Of a stretch of DNA of 64,000 nucleotides, positions 36,719 to 48,439 are shown one piece after another. Location of the stretch: the NCBI GenBank assembly GCA_023374045.1, contig CM041780.1:167577074-167641073 (forward strand), given 5' to 3'. The notes under the pieces were generated by a model that worked only from the letters and a program-made list of their open reading frames with translations, was not told the DNA's origin and made no database searches. The DNA is from Limonium bicolor (lineage: Eukaryota; Streptophyta; Magnoliopsida; Caryophyllales; Plumbaginaceae). Positions within the stretch are counted from its first letter, which is position 1. Every line of letters begins with the position of its first letter. A program made the translations under genes and the position numbers.

Positions 36719-37411
36719 AGGGGTGGCAATTTTGGTTGAATGATAAGATTTAAGTTCACCCATATCTAATTTGATTGATCTATCCCTGATAAAAAAAGAT
36801 TAGATTACAAATTTTTAACTCATATTCAATCCATATAAAATTATTAAATTCAAACTCGGTCCGTTTAAATAAAAATATATTTGTTTTTTTATAGAATGAT
36901 CAGTCGTCCATAAAAGCGTGCACATGACAGTCATTTATTTCGGATCATTATGTACCATTTTTTCAAATGTCAACATTCTGTTAAATGAATCAATAATCTC
37001 AATCCATATCCGTTATTTTGTGCAAAGAAGTAGTGTGAACGGTGGAGTTTGCGCGACTAATGATTGACTTAGTATTTAGGTTTTCAAACAAATAGTGAAA
37101 GATGGATATAGATGACTTAGATAATATATTTGGATTTATAAAATAATTATTTGTGTGGGCTTAAAGAAGTGATTATATTTTTGTTTAATATTATATTAAT
37201 GGTTATAGAATTAATACATATCTAATTAAAATATATACATATTTATTCATTAATTTTTAATTAAATTAAGTAAACGGGTCGGGTTGAATTTGGGTTAGTA
37301 CCCTTAACCCATACCCAACCTATATATTTAATAGGGAATCTATACAAGACTCAAAAATTACGGGTTGAGTTTGGATCAGATTATCAGATTGGGTAAAAAT
37401 TGACACCCCTA
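36719..37411. mobile_element. hAT-type non-autonomous element (TAGGGGTGTCAA ends)
   Basis: Opens AGGGGTGGCAATTTTGG and closes TTGACACCCCTA, inverted ends typical of common plant hAT MITEs. The interior has GGGTCGGGTTGAATTTGGG-type sequence also usual for this group. The 8-bp target duplication is not preserved. No coding capacity. Confidence 0.6.
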
Positions 37412-37731
37412 AGACCTCATTCTTTTGTCGATATTATAAACTAGTATATTTAATCAACTAATTTGTTCTCTCTATAAGTCATATACATCAATTGTCATAC
37501 CGACCTCTACGTTTTAACCTCTCTTCTCTCTATTTTTTCTCAAACTGACAATTATTATATCAACTATTTTTTCTCTCTACTTTTTCTAAATATTATTTAT
37601 CGTATACCAGTTTATGACGTCAGTCAAGCGGCAACCAACCTCTGCGTTTTGACCCCACTCTTTTTTTTTTGTTTTTTTTGCTTGTCGCTTTCACTTAAAG
37701 ATGCTTTTATACTTGCAGCAGTAGTACATTA

Positions 37732-37959
37732 CTCCCTCCGTTCAACAATATCTGTCATTCTAGAAACTTGCACACTTATTAAGGAAAGTAGTAAAATGAC
37801 GCATGTACCCCTACTTTTTACTTTTCCATCTATATAATAATTACTTTTGTATTGAATAGTAGGGTTAAAAGTTGAAAAAGATGTGTCAAAAAGCTAGAAT
37901 GACAGATATTTTTGAACAAGAATCACTACCTAAAACGACAGTTATTAATTAACAGGGAG
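37732..37959. mobile_element. Stowaway-type MITE, 228 bp
   Basis: Terminal CTCCCTCCGTTC... and ...GGGAG with TA on both sides (37730-37731 and 37960-37961), as for Tc1/mariner-derived Stowaway MITEs. Interior AT-rich, non-coding. Confidence 0.7.
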
Positions 37960-37961
37960 TA

Positions 37962-38690
37962 TAATATTGAAACAAATGATAAAAAACAATCAGCCCAGCG
38001 GGAGCTCATCGATAGCACCAATCAATAAAACAAATTGAGTAGCGTTTCTTTTTTAAATGAAAATTATTTTAATAAGTCGTAAATTTCATTTCCGCACATG
38101 TTTCACACGGAATCTATGCTCGTTCATTCACATCTTATTTCACGTTTTCCGAAGCGTGATTAATTTACTTAGGAAGTTGATTTGCCGCAAAGTTGATTAA
38201 ATTAATCAATGGATTTGCCTTAACCAATTACCATCCTGAATATATTCATTATCTGTTTATTCCTCTCCACAAAAAAAGAAAAAAAAAAAAAAGGAGATAC
38301 CGCCCAGCCCCGTACAACCCAACCCAACCCAGACCGACCAGTTCTTTCAGTGCTATGAACAACTTGCCTATCCATCTCACTTTCGAATCGACTTATTAAA
38401 TTTGTTCTCATTTTTTATCCCCACTTTCAGGTGGCCTCCGATCACCGGCCTATGCCCCGCCCTAAACATTAATTCTAGGAAAATTAACAATGAAAACTTT
38501 TTATAATATACTATCTTTTTTCAAAACATGTTCATAACATACTTAAAAAGTTTCAAAATTCATACAATATCCCTAATTCATAGAACAATCTTAAATAATA
38601 ATTATTTTACTCTTAATATTACAGGTCATGTTTCAAGTTTAAAATATGCTCTTTTTCATTTATGAGCAATTTATAACAAATTTACAATTA
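37962..38690. other. Intergenic sequence, nothing recognised
   Basis: AT-rich; contains a poly(A) run at 38274-38291 and a short CCCAACCCAACCC tract. No gene or terminal repeat is visible. Confidence 0.4.
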
Positions 38691-38695
38691 TTAGG

Positions 38696-38921
38696 TGTTA
38701 GGATATTAGTGTATAGGTACTTTAGCATATATTAGTTGGCAATATGTCCGTTGCTTCTTACCGTTGGCTTTATAGCCGTTCTTTTGTCCCCTCATTGTAT
38801 ATATTACTATTTGCTCACTTATGTGAGACAGTAATGCTAATACCGATTCATTCTTCTTCTAATCTCAACTTTCTCCTCTCTCTCTCTCCTCTTTCGCTGT
38901 TTCCTTCTCTGACTTTCATCA
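38696..38921 (+). repeat. 5' LTR of the copia element
   Basis: 226 bp, TGTTAGGATATTAG...TTTCATCA. The CT-rich final third and TATATATTAC (about 38800) would fit promoter and leader parts. Partner of 40439-40664. Confidence 0.92.
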
Positions 38922-38933
38922 TGGTATCAGAGC
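38922..38933 (+). other. Primer-binding site (initiator Met tRNA)
   Basis: TGGTATCAGAGC immediately after the 5' LTR, the standard copia primer site in plants. Confidence 0.9.
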
Positions 38934-38963
38934 GGTTAAACCGCGATTAATTCTGCCCGCATT

Positions 38964-40385
38964 ATGTCTGCTAAACCTAATAATAGCGATTACGAGGAAG
39001 ACCTAACTGAAGGCGGTGAGTTCTCGGATGTCGCAGAAGAAGACGACGGCGAAGAACGAAGATCCAAATGGCGAGTTTTGCGACACAATCGGTCTGATCC
39101 TCTTACTGTGGCTAGCTCGGATCAGCCAGGAGTTTCCCTCACCGCCAAGAGATTCGATGGCGATGGTTTTCAAAGCTGGAAGAAGAAGATGGAGATTTCG
39201 CTTCTTGCCAAGAACAAAATCAAGATGATCGACGACACGTTACCCCGATCAAAAGTCGCCAGAAACCGCCAAGATGCTTGGGATCGCTGTGACGGCCTCA
39301 TCAGATCTTGGATCATCTCAAGTGTTGAACCGTCAATTGCTGATGGACTTATGTCCCGCAGTACCTCTCGCGCTATGTGGAAGGCTCTGTGCAAAAGGTA
39401 TGATCATTCCGATGGCACACGTCTCTTCGAAAATAACCATTCCCTCTTTAAGTGGACCGAAGGCGATTCCATCCTATTCCTTTGAGTCTACGTCGACGAC
39501 ATTATACTTTGTGGGAATAATCAGTCCAAAATTCAACATGTCAAGGAGACTCTCCACCACTTGTTCAAAATCAAAGACTTAGGACATCTAAGTCGGTTTC
39601 TTGGGATGGAATACCATCACACAGCCGAGGGTGTGGGAATCACCCAACACAAGTTTGCCATCGATCTTCTCCGGGATTATGACATAGATTCCAAACCACC
39701 GGTGGCCACTCCTCTAGCGCCCAATACCAAGCTCCACCACCATGACGGTCAACCACTAACAAATGCTACTGATTACCGCCGGCTCTTAGGGAAACTTAAC
39801 TACCTTGTTAATACCCGACCAGACCTGAACTTTAACATCCAACTTCTGAGTCAGTTCAATCATCAACCGTAGCAACAACATTGGGATGCCGCCATCCATG
39901 TCATTCGATACATCAAAGGAACCTTAGGATATGACATTTTTCTCAATAACTCTGATAATTTTTCTCTTACCGCATACTGCGATTCTGATTGGGCTGATTG
40001 TCCCATTTCTCGCAGGTCCGTAAGCGAATACTACATTCTCCTCGGCGGTGCCCCCATTTCCTGGAAATCTAAGAAGCAGACTTGTGTCTTTTTCTCATCG
40101 GATGAAGCCGAGTATCGAGCCTTCCGTCGCGTCACCACTGAACTAGCATGGCTTTCTCGTCTTCTTCACGAAATGGGCGTCACTAATATTACAACCATAC
40201 CCCTTCGGTGTGACAATCTATCTGCTGTTTTCATCGCCAAGAATCCCATTCTCCACGAACGGACAAAACACATCGAGATTGACGTCCATTACGTGCGCGA
40301 CCAGATTAAAGCTGGCCTCATCCACATCACTCACATTCCTAATGTCCAACAGAAGGCTGGCGTCCACTCGATTCAATGGGGATGA
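38964..40385 (+). pseudogene. Copia gag fused in frame to reverse transcriptase end and RNase H
   Basis: One reading frame of 474 codons from the ATG at 38964, broken only by TGA at 39483-39485 and TAG at 39870-39872. Codons 1 to about 157 are copia gag (LTAKRFDGDGFQSWKKKM, AWDRCDGLIRSWI, KRYDHSDGTRLFE). The text then jumps to the end of reverse transcriptase (NHSLFKW, then YVDDIILCG, FLGMEYHH, DYRRLLGKLNYL). RNase H follows (YCDSDWADCPISRRS, SSDEAEYRA, NPILHERTKHIEID). The junction near 39430 removes about two-thirds of pol yet keeps the frame. The two stops replace residues that are normally Leu and Gln. It cannot make an active polymerase; if it moved in this form it needed enzymes from a full copy. 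Confidence 0.88.
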
Positions 40386-40438
40386 TCAACACTCTAGCAA
40401 ATCGTTGAAATTCTTATTTCTTTGATTTGAGGGGGGGG

Positions 40439-40664
40439 TGTTAGGATATTGGTGTATAGGTACTTTAGCATATATTAGTTGGCAATATGTTCGTTGCTTC
40501 TTACCGTTGGCTTTATAGCCGTTCTTTTGTTCCCTCATTGTATATATTACTATTTGCTCACTTATGTGAGACAGTAATGCTAATACCGATTCATTCTTCT
40601 TCTAATCTCAACTTTCTCCCCTCTCTCTCTGCTCTTTCGTTGTTTCCTTCTCTAACTTTCATCA
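40439..40664 (+). repeat. 3' LTR of the copia element
   Basis: 226 bp, partner of 38696-38921 with seven differences, six of them transitions. Preceded by TTTGAGGGGGGGG, the polypurine tract. Confidence 0.92.
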
Positions 40665-40669
40665 TTAGG

Positions 40670-41772
40670 AAGTTTCATTAAACACTTTGATCTTAGAATA
40701 TTCTTGAATTATGTGTTGATTTTTTATCATTTTGCCTTGTTTCCTTTAATTTTGATAACCAATTTCTTAGTTAGCCTTAGCCTGACTCTCTCACATTTTC
40801 ATATTGATCCATTGTCTTTTATCTAGACTGCTTATCCTTATGTTCCATGTTCATATGCATGAATTTGTATAAAATATCATTTTAATGATCTTACATACTA
40901 TTTTACACTTCGTGGCGTAAACTTGTTCGCACCATTTTTGATTTCATAAAAGGGGGGAATATTGTGGATAATGTGAATACTATCTTTATTAATTCTTAAT
41001 CCTTTTCAAGTGTTGCTAGTTTTTAACATCTTAGGCGGGAATGCAACATTATCTCACCATAGAGGCTGGCTCACATAAAATAAAGAGGAAAATTATAAAT
41101 GTCAGTATCGATCATTATTTTTTTCAACAACATGCTTGCTCACCTCAATAAACGATCTTAACACAATTACTTACTTAGCACTATCTTCTGAAGAAGTAAA
41201 ATTAAAGGCACGCTACAACAAAATATAGATTTGCGATCAACATAATCCTAGGAGATAATTTAGAGATATTATAGGATCTTCTCATTTGTAAGTTATATTA
41301 GTGTTAGATAAAAGTTTTCTATAGATATTTAGAAGGTTGCTAGCCGCCTCCAGACTAGTATAAATGTATAAAGAAAATACATGAAAAGGTGAGACTTTAC
41401 CACAAAAAAAAGAGTTATTGGGAGAGAAGAAAGTTGTCGATAGTGATCAATGTTTTATCTACAGTTAGACGGAAGAGTGATTGTTAAAAGTAATTGAACA
41501 TATCAGATAAGGAGTTTTCAAACTACTAATAAAGATTGATAATAGAGTTTTTCTTTTAAAACACTTTATGTCTTGTTCTTTTTCATTTTTCTTCTTTGTT
41601 AGTACTAAGTCTTCTAATTCTTTACACCATAAATTCAGTTATTATAAGGAGATTCCAATTCCAAGCCTGTCTTAATTCATTGAGCTTCTTGATCGACATC
41701 CTATCAAAAAGTTTCCTTGCCCAGTTCGTAATGATTGTGCCCTTTGATTCTGATCAGATAAAGTCCCAGCTT
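40670..41772. other. Intergenic sequence, nothing recognised
   Basis: AT-rich with short frames only. No terminal repeats or conserved protein text seen. Confidence 0.4.
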
Positions 41773-43662
41773 TAGGTTCGTTCGGTAACCGCATTAATTT
41801 TTAATGTACCAATAAAGTTGCCTTTATTTTTTTAAAAAAAACACCACCTTTATGAAGTGGGTGTTCGGTACAACGAGGGGAGGGTGCTCAAAACAAATTT
41901 TGAGCATGGTGCTCAAGTAAATCATGGCGGTTGGATTTATAATAAATAAATTGAAGGTTTAGATTTTATTGTTTATTATAGGGGTATAGATGTCAAATTT
42001 AACTTTAGTTTTAAGAAATAAAGGAAAAAAATGTAAGATTGCACCATCTAGTTTACAGAGAAAGAATTAAATCAATAATTCTAATAAATATTCCCACAAT
42101 TGGTAGTTATACTTTTTTTAACTGTAATAGAAGTGGAGTAGTGATCTGAAAAAAATCAAAAATCCCACTTTTACGCAAAAAAACAATATTATTTAAAATA
42201 ACAAATTAGAAATTTAATTGACAAGACTCTATATAAGAACAATGTTAAATTCATTTATTACTTAATAAAACATTACAATCAAACAAAAATAAATCAAAGA
42301 ATTATATTTTGAAGCAACTATTACTTTACCTAAATATCTACAATTACTTGAATTAGGAATTAATTAAAATTCACACTTCTAAAAAAATCCACACTTGCAT
42401 TTTAAAAATCTGACATTTTACTAAAATATCTAAATAAGAATGTAATTTTAGATGAGTTTGTATATTGCAACGATCTAATTTGAAAAAAAATGATAAACCA
42501 TTAATATTTTTTACAGTGGGAATGTAGCCGAACTAGTTAGAAAAAAAGAAATAAAGATGTACATTTAAAACAAATTGTTTTGAAAGAAGCAATTAGAAAA
42601 TAATTTGACATGAACCCTTTAAAATAAATATAAGATCACAAGTGAAATTCCTAGGTTGTCTTATTTTATTACTCATTAAAATTTCACTCATTCGTTTTAA
42701 CATTGTATTGTTCAAATAAAAAATCTACACTTTTATCAAACAAATCTACACCTACATTTTACAAAATCTATCCTTTTACTTAAATAACTACACTTTTACT
42801 TAAATGAGCAATTACTAAAATTTACAATTTTATCAAATAAATCTACACCTTCATTTTGAAAAATCTATCATTTTATCTAAATATCTACACCTTTACTTTC
42901 ATTTTTAGAAAATACTAAAAATCTACACTTCCGTCATAAAAATCTCCACCTTCGTTTCAAAAAATCTATCATTTTACCTAAATATCTACACTTTTTCTTA
43001 AATGAGCAAACATATCTACATTTGCATTTTGAAAATTGTATAATTTTATTTAAATATCTAATTTGAAAAAAAACTATAAACCATCAATTCTATAAAGATC
43101 CCACATTTTAAGCAACTTACTTTATTTAAAAAAAAAATCTTTTGACATAAACTTTGTAGCATTAATGGATGTGAGAAATAAATTTCCACAATGTCAATGT
43201 CGTATATTTAGGGAAGTTACTAGTCGAATAATTATTAAAATACTAATTACTTTCACAATCTCCACGTTCTATATTTAGAGGGATTGGTGGGTGAAGAGAG
43301 ATAAATTAGTATGGAGCGTGATTTTTTTTAAGATGGACAAGAGGAAGTTAGGTGTGAAAAACTTCCCTAAACTTCATCTCCTATCAATAAGGGGAGTGGT
43401 TGGTTATAATTGAAAAAGTCTATTATAGCCTTATTATTATTATTTGAATGTTTTTCTTTTTTATAAAACTAATTATTAAATAAATAAATACATATACGGT
43501 TAAGATTAATGCTTTAAAAAATAAATTATAATCTAATGGTTAGAATTTGTTTGAGCATATGCCCAAACTTTTACCCATGGGCATGGTCCCCTGTTTGGTG
43601 TTCGGTAGAGACATTATTTTAACTGCCTTTATTTATCAATTTGACTAAAACACCCTCATCTT
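41773..43662. repeat. AT-rich repeat block with internal ATCTACACTTTTACTTAAAT repeats
   Basis: The outer ends are direct repeats: GTTCGGTA...GCCTTTATTT...ACACC occurs at about 41773-41850 and 43598-43662. Inside, GGGGAGGGTGCTC (41877) and GGGCATGGTCCCC (43580) could be degenerate inverted ends. From about 42350 to 43080 a loose tandem pattern of AAATCTACA(C)(C)TTTTACTTAAAT recurs ten or more times. No coding capacity. An old, unidentified transposable element is the best reading. Confidence 0.4.
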
Positions 43663-44865
43663 CATCCTTCAGACAGTTTCTGTTCCATCACCGCTTTACT
43701 GTCATGGTTGAATTTGTAAAAAAATAAAAAACCTATCCCCATGAATTCCAAAATCGCTCTCTCTATAGATGGCTGCAAGTTTTGAACGCTTCGATGGGCT
43801 CATCATCACTTGAGTCGAATTGCTTCATCACCAAATAAATCCCCAATTCAGTAACTTTATAAATCCCTAAATTGATCGATCCCAGTGCAGTGCACCACCG
43901 CTCACAATCAAACCCATAAGCGTTCAAGAAAGTTAATTACTCCACTAATTAATTACTCACCAACCTACGGCTATACGACAATGGAGACAGACGGGAATGC
44001 CCAAACAAAAGAAAACAAGAGTTTTGTGAATATAAGAACCAGACTAAAAACTAATCAACCAACATAATAATTTCTGCAGCCGCTCGGTCCGAATAATCTG
44101 GAACGATTTGATGATTTGTTTTTTCCGGAAGTCATGAATCTTGAGAGAAACCAAATACGTGGTTGACTGGTGTATGCATGCGTATTGACTTTCCGTGAGG
44201 AGTGAAGAGGAAGATGATGGTATAACTTGTAAATTATGAAAACAGTGGGAGAGTAATAAGTATTGTATTTTGGATTGAGTCAGAAATTTCAAAAGCATCT
44301 TAATGTCCGAAAAACAGTAAAATCAATATTTATCATAAAGATCTTTTTATACTTTCATGGGATCAATATCCTGCTGTTTTTTGACAAAATAAATATAATT
44401 TTTGGGGGAAAATCAGCATTAATGCTGCTACTACCGAACGCGGGTGTGGTGCCACTGCCACCATATTATAAACACAAAATTGTGATCTCTACCCGTTAAT
44501 TGTCGAACCATACTATGGGGACAAGAGAGAGAATGTATGGGCTAAATAAAATGGGCTTTGAGATTAATTTCTTATTGATTAGTTGGACATTAATTTATTG
44601 CAAGGCCCAACACAATTGGCTTACATAAAATGCATTCCGGAGACATCGTCGTTCACGTTCACCGGTAGGTAGTTCTAGCTCTTAGATTTTCTTCCCCCGA
44701 GAAGTTTTCTTTTTGAAAAGATAATGTATTATAAGTAGATCAATTAGTTCGGTTGTTACTTAGCGTACGTTTATCAATATTCCGTAATAAACACTACCCA
44801 AGCAAGCAATGCCACCGATTACCAAAAAAAAATTAATTAATCATGATGATAACCAAAGAAAGGAG
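43663..44865. other. Intergenic sequence, nothing recognised
   Basis: Short frames on both strands without recognisable domains. No clear repeats. Confidence 0.35.
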
Positions 44866-45640
44866 GTTTTTTTTTTTTAAAAAAAAGTAAGAGGATTTGT
44901 ATTAAAAAGAAAGAACTTACAACCTAAAGCACAAAAACTAAAGTTTGCTATTTATATAGGTGAAATTCAAAGAAGAGCATTTCAACAACTTGAGACTCTA
45001 GATCTAATATCAGCCATAGCAAAGAAATATATGAAGATGAAGAAATAGAATGATTATGAAAGATCTACTTATTTCTAGCATACCAAATATGATAAATACA
45101 GCAGACTAGAGTTGCAACCCGAGCTTTAAACTTGATGAATTTTTTAGCTTTCATTTCGAGGAATGTATTCATACAACCCTCAAAGTCTGTAGGAGCGGAT
45201 ACATCCCACAAGGAGAGAACCCCTGCAAGAACTTCAGAGGACGACGGACAAACAAAGAAGATGTGGTCTTTAGATTCAGATGCATCACAACCAATACTTA
45301 GTATCCAAAACAATCCCCATCCGAGAAAGTTTGTCCTTACTAGCAAGCCTGTTTTTCACAGCTAACCACCAAGTAAAAGAGTTTATGGGTATGTTAACTC
45401 GATTCCAGATCAAGAGAGTCCAGCAAACTTTCAGTGAGAAGGGATGAAAGAGGTCATATAAAGAACCCAATCAGCAGCTAAGAGCAAAATCCATAACTTT
45501 CTCTTTAAGCTCAAAGGTAACAATATCATCTCTGGTCTTAAAGGATTTTACTCTAACTCCAAGAATATGGACTTCTTTTTCAAATCTTAGATGAAATTAC
45601 CTCGCAGAATATAGGCATGGAGCTAATTAACCCAAGTAGA
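44866..45640 (-). mobile_element. LINE 3' fragment with zinc-binding (zf-RVT) domain
   Basis: The minus strand encodes IWNRVNIPINSFTWWLAVKNRL (45350-45430), then GCDASESKDHIFFVCPSSSEVL and ATLVCCIYHIWYARN (45065-45290), the end of a plant L1 ORF2. A poly(T) run at 44866-44879 marks the poly(A) tail on the minus strand. A 5'-truncated copy of the usual kind. Frames are shifted, so it is non-functional. Confidence 0.7.
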
Positions 45641-45757
45641 ATCCACATTAGTTACAACCTGTAGACTAAAAATATTTTAACAAATATATTTTTATCAAAA
45701 ACTTATAATACAGTTTAACAAATATATTAAATACATTTTTAATAACATCTAAATTTT

Positions 45758-46131
45758 ACTACAAGAAAAAGGCTTGTTTGCTACCAACAAAATTGGTAGC
45801 GATAATAGTGAAATTGATAGCCAAATAGAACAAGCTAATTTTCACTGCCGTTTTCTAGTTGGTAGCAATTTTGCTGCCACACCGTCACTGCTCTTTCCTC
45901 TCGTAGCAATTTTCACTGCTCTTTCTGTATTGTTAATGAGCAATGTTATGAAATTATGCTTCCGTTCTGTATTTTCTTCTTCTGATAAACAGATAAGTGA
46001 CTTCTTGTTTTTGAAAGGCTGTAGTTTATGTAAATGTTTTCCGCTATTAAGTTGTTTTTCGTGACTTCCATTTTGCTTTGTTTTTTATTTGTTTTCGGAT
46101 CGTTCTGAAATAGGCTCCTTTTCTACTAGTG
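45758..46131. mobile_element. CACTA-like MITE, degenerate
   Basis: One end reads TACTACAAGAAAAAGGC and the other is the complement of CACTAGTAGAAAAGGAGCC, so the terminal repeats are related but imperfect. Internal TTGGTAGC / GCTACCAA repeats occur near both ends. No clear target duplication. Confidence 0.5.
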
Positions 46132-46202
46132 TGACTGATATTAGTCAAGTTACATTGTGCTTATAAATTTAATAACTGGTAAATGCCTAATTATAAAAAA
46201 AA

Positions 46203-46640
46203 GGAAAAATTACACTGCCCACCCATGGGGTTATGGGATTTAACACTGCCCACCCATGAACTTTAGAAATTAACATTGCCCACCCATCAGTTAACATTGT
46301 TTTATCTTCCGTCAACCAACTTATCAATTTCCGTTTAACTCTAACTGAGGTTGACCATTTTACTTTCATTGACCAAACACTAACGTCAATGATCTCTTTT
46401 CTTATTTCCTACTCACGCCTTGTTCCTCGACACCTCTATCGCGTATGTCTTTCTCCTAGTGCCTCACTATCGACGGATTCATCTGGTTGATTCATCCTTA
46501 ATCGATGTCGCATGTCTGATTAAGGGAACAACTTGATTTTCTGTTCTTGATTGTCGCCCGCGATGTCACTGCTCATTCGATTTAGGGTTTGAAATTGGGG
46601 AAATTGGGTGTCGAATCTTTAATCGACATCGACTGACTCA
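46203..46640 (+). repeat. Left terminal inverted repeat of the Pack-MULE
   Basis: Begins GGAAAAATTACACTGCCCA and contains three CTGCCCACCCAT / TTGCCCACCCAT repeats in its first 90 bp. Divergence from the right copy is confined to a middle block (about 46385-46440). Confidence 0.88.
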
Positions 46641-46936
46641 GTGAGGTAATAGCTTGGTTGTTTAATGTTGATTTTTGCTTCAGTTCTTCTGTCCCATTTA
46701 CGACTGGAATTATTGTTTGAATTTGTGAAAACCATGGGTGAATTTCGATTGTTGTCCCGAATTCTGCTGCTGTCCCGAATTCACCTCAACCCTGAATTTC
46801 TCTGCTGCCCCTGTTGCCCCTATTGTTCTTTCTGTCTCGATTAGATTGCTATGCCATCTTCTAACTATACATTGTTGGTGAAATTTTTGGATGAGAAGTA
46901 AATTCTCTGCTGCTCCTATTCTCTGTTATCGAACAG

Positions 46937-47801
46937 GCAGACTGGGATACATCTAAAGTTAGGGATAAGCTTACTCGTGATATCGATGCTCACATTTCAT
47001 CTGTTCGTGAGGCTAAATTGTCTGAACTTACTGCTCTTTATGAGGTATATTCTGATTCTGTTTGGCTTGTATATTTTACTCTCCAATTTGCTACATAGGC
47101 TTTAGCATTTTGCATCCTTCGCTCATTTAAAAATAAGTTAGCCCATAAGTGGAATGGGCAGGATTTATTTGATACTGACTTTCATTTTGGGTAATGCATT
47201 ATATTGGTCCCATTTCCTACTAATATTGACAGATCATGGCAATGGAATTTATATAAAAAAGAAGACTATCCCGTTTAAGCACTAACTGATGTACCTTCAT
47301 GAGCGATCATAGTCAAGGCTCCACTTGACTTGCACCCCGCAGCTCTGCAGAATTCATCTGGATTCGTAATTTTGAATGGAAAAAATCACTTAGCCCTGTT
47401 ACTTCCTAGCAATAGTATCTAGATCACCTACTAAGATTTTGGTTCTGTGGCATTTTGCTTCGATCATTAAAAACTTTAGGGATAGTCTGCAGAGGTGGTT
47501 AGTTTTTTCTGAAATTCAGTTTGATGAGAATGTCTGGTTAAGTGTTTCTTTCTTGGTCTTATGCCAATGATAATAATGTTGTTGTTTATTTGGTCTGCAG
47601 GGAAAACTAAAGGATGCTCTGGCTGCCCCTGTTGAAGCACTGCTTGATGGTGCTAATGATGATACTTGGCCTTCTATCAGAAAGCTTCTTTACCGTGAGA
47701 CTCAGTCAGCTGTTACCGGGCTATCGAGTGATCTTGCTAGTTTTGAGATGGATGGAGTAAAAAGGGAGAAAATGCTTATACATTGTTGCATTTTTGTTTG
47801 A
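46937..47801 (+). pseudogene. RHD3/SEY1-type GTPase gene fragment (two exons and one intron)
   Basis: Exon 1 (46937-47044, 36 codons) follows an AG acceptor and reads [19 protein letters not shown] and [13 protein letters not shown], ending at a GT donor. After a 556-bp intron ending TCTGCAG, exon 2 starts at 47601: [20 protein letters not shown], then [20 protein letters not shown] and FEMDG, before running into unrelated codons and a TGA at 47799. This matches the helical region behind the GTPase domain of ROOT HAIR DEFECTIVE 3, an atlastin-like protein that fuses ER tubules. The GTPase and membrane parts are absent, so it cannot do that job. Retention of the intron shows capture from genomic DNA. 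Confidence 0.85.
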
Positions 47802-48439
47802 TTTCCATGCAGAATGTCTTCTTCAAGTGGGCACAATTTCAACTCAACCCCCATGAGGGATGTGAAATGTCACTACAGGATGTTTTGCCTATTGACTATA
47901 CGTGAGATTAAAGAAAAGCAAGATTGGATCAGCTTAAGACAATGAATGATGGTTACGTGAGCCGAATGGAATGAAGACCATGAAGATAGTGTTTAGGTTT
48001 CAATTGTGTAATGCAATCTGTTGTAAGCATCAATTATTATAGATAGTGTTGTCTTTTATTAGAGATTCAGATTTCAATCTGTTTGTTGTTTGGGTTTGCT
48101 ACAGCTTATTGATGCTGCTATTGTAACAACTCTATCAATGGTACTACTGTAATGATATTCCTGCATTTGTATTGATACATGTGCCTTTGATTTGAATCTG
48201 TTGAAATGATAGTGATGTAAAAAAAAGAGACAATTACTGTAAAAACAAACACCATCGTATACACAACCTTTTACTCCAAATACAGCTCCTACAACAACTT
48301 GAAAAACAGAAAATGTACAATAACACTCAATCAAACATAGCAGCAATACAAGTCTACAACTCTCACACACTGTTTACAAAAAAAGCTTCCACATAGTCTA
48401 ACAAAAACCACCTAAAAACATAGTAAAAATACAGCAGCA
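47802..48439. other. Middle of the Pack-MULE between the two gene fragments
   Basis: Mostly AT-rich. A stretch after TTCCATGCAG (47813) reads SSSGHNFNSTPM in one frame, possibly a third captured scrap, but too short to identify. No stop-free frame of note. Confidence 0.4.

Larger units (their letters stand above)
38696..40664 (+). mobile_element. Internally deleted Ty1/copia retrotransposon, 1969 bp
   Basis: Two 226-bp LTRs (38696-38921 and 40439-40664) differ at seven positions by my count. The 5-bp target duplication TTAGG is perfect (38691-38695 and 40665-40669). The primer site TGGTATCAGAGC (initiator Met tRNA) follows the first LTR directly and a G-run polypurine tract precedes the second. 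The interior keeps only the start of gag and the end of reverse transcriptase plus RNase H; protease, integrase and most of reverse transcriptase are gone. About 3% LTR divergence means a moderately recent insertion. Confidence 0.93.

Noticed and set aside
48074..48370. 98-codon minus-strand frame in the Pack-MULE
   Set aside because: No similarity to either captured gene or any known domain; starts are not supported.
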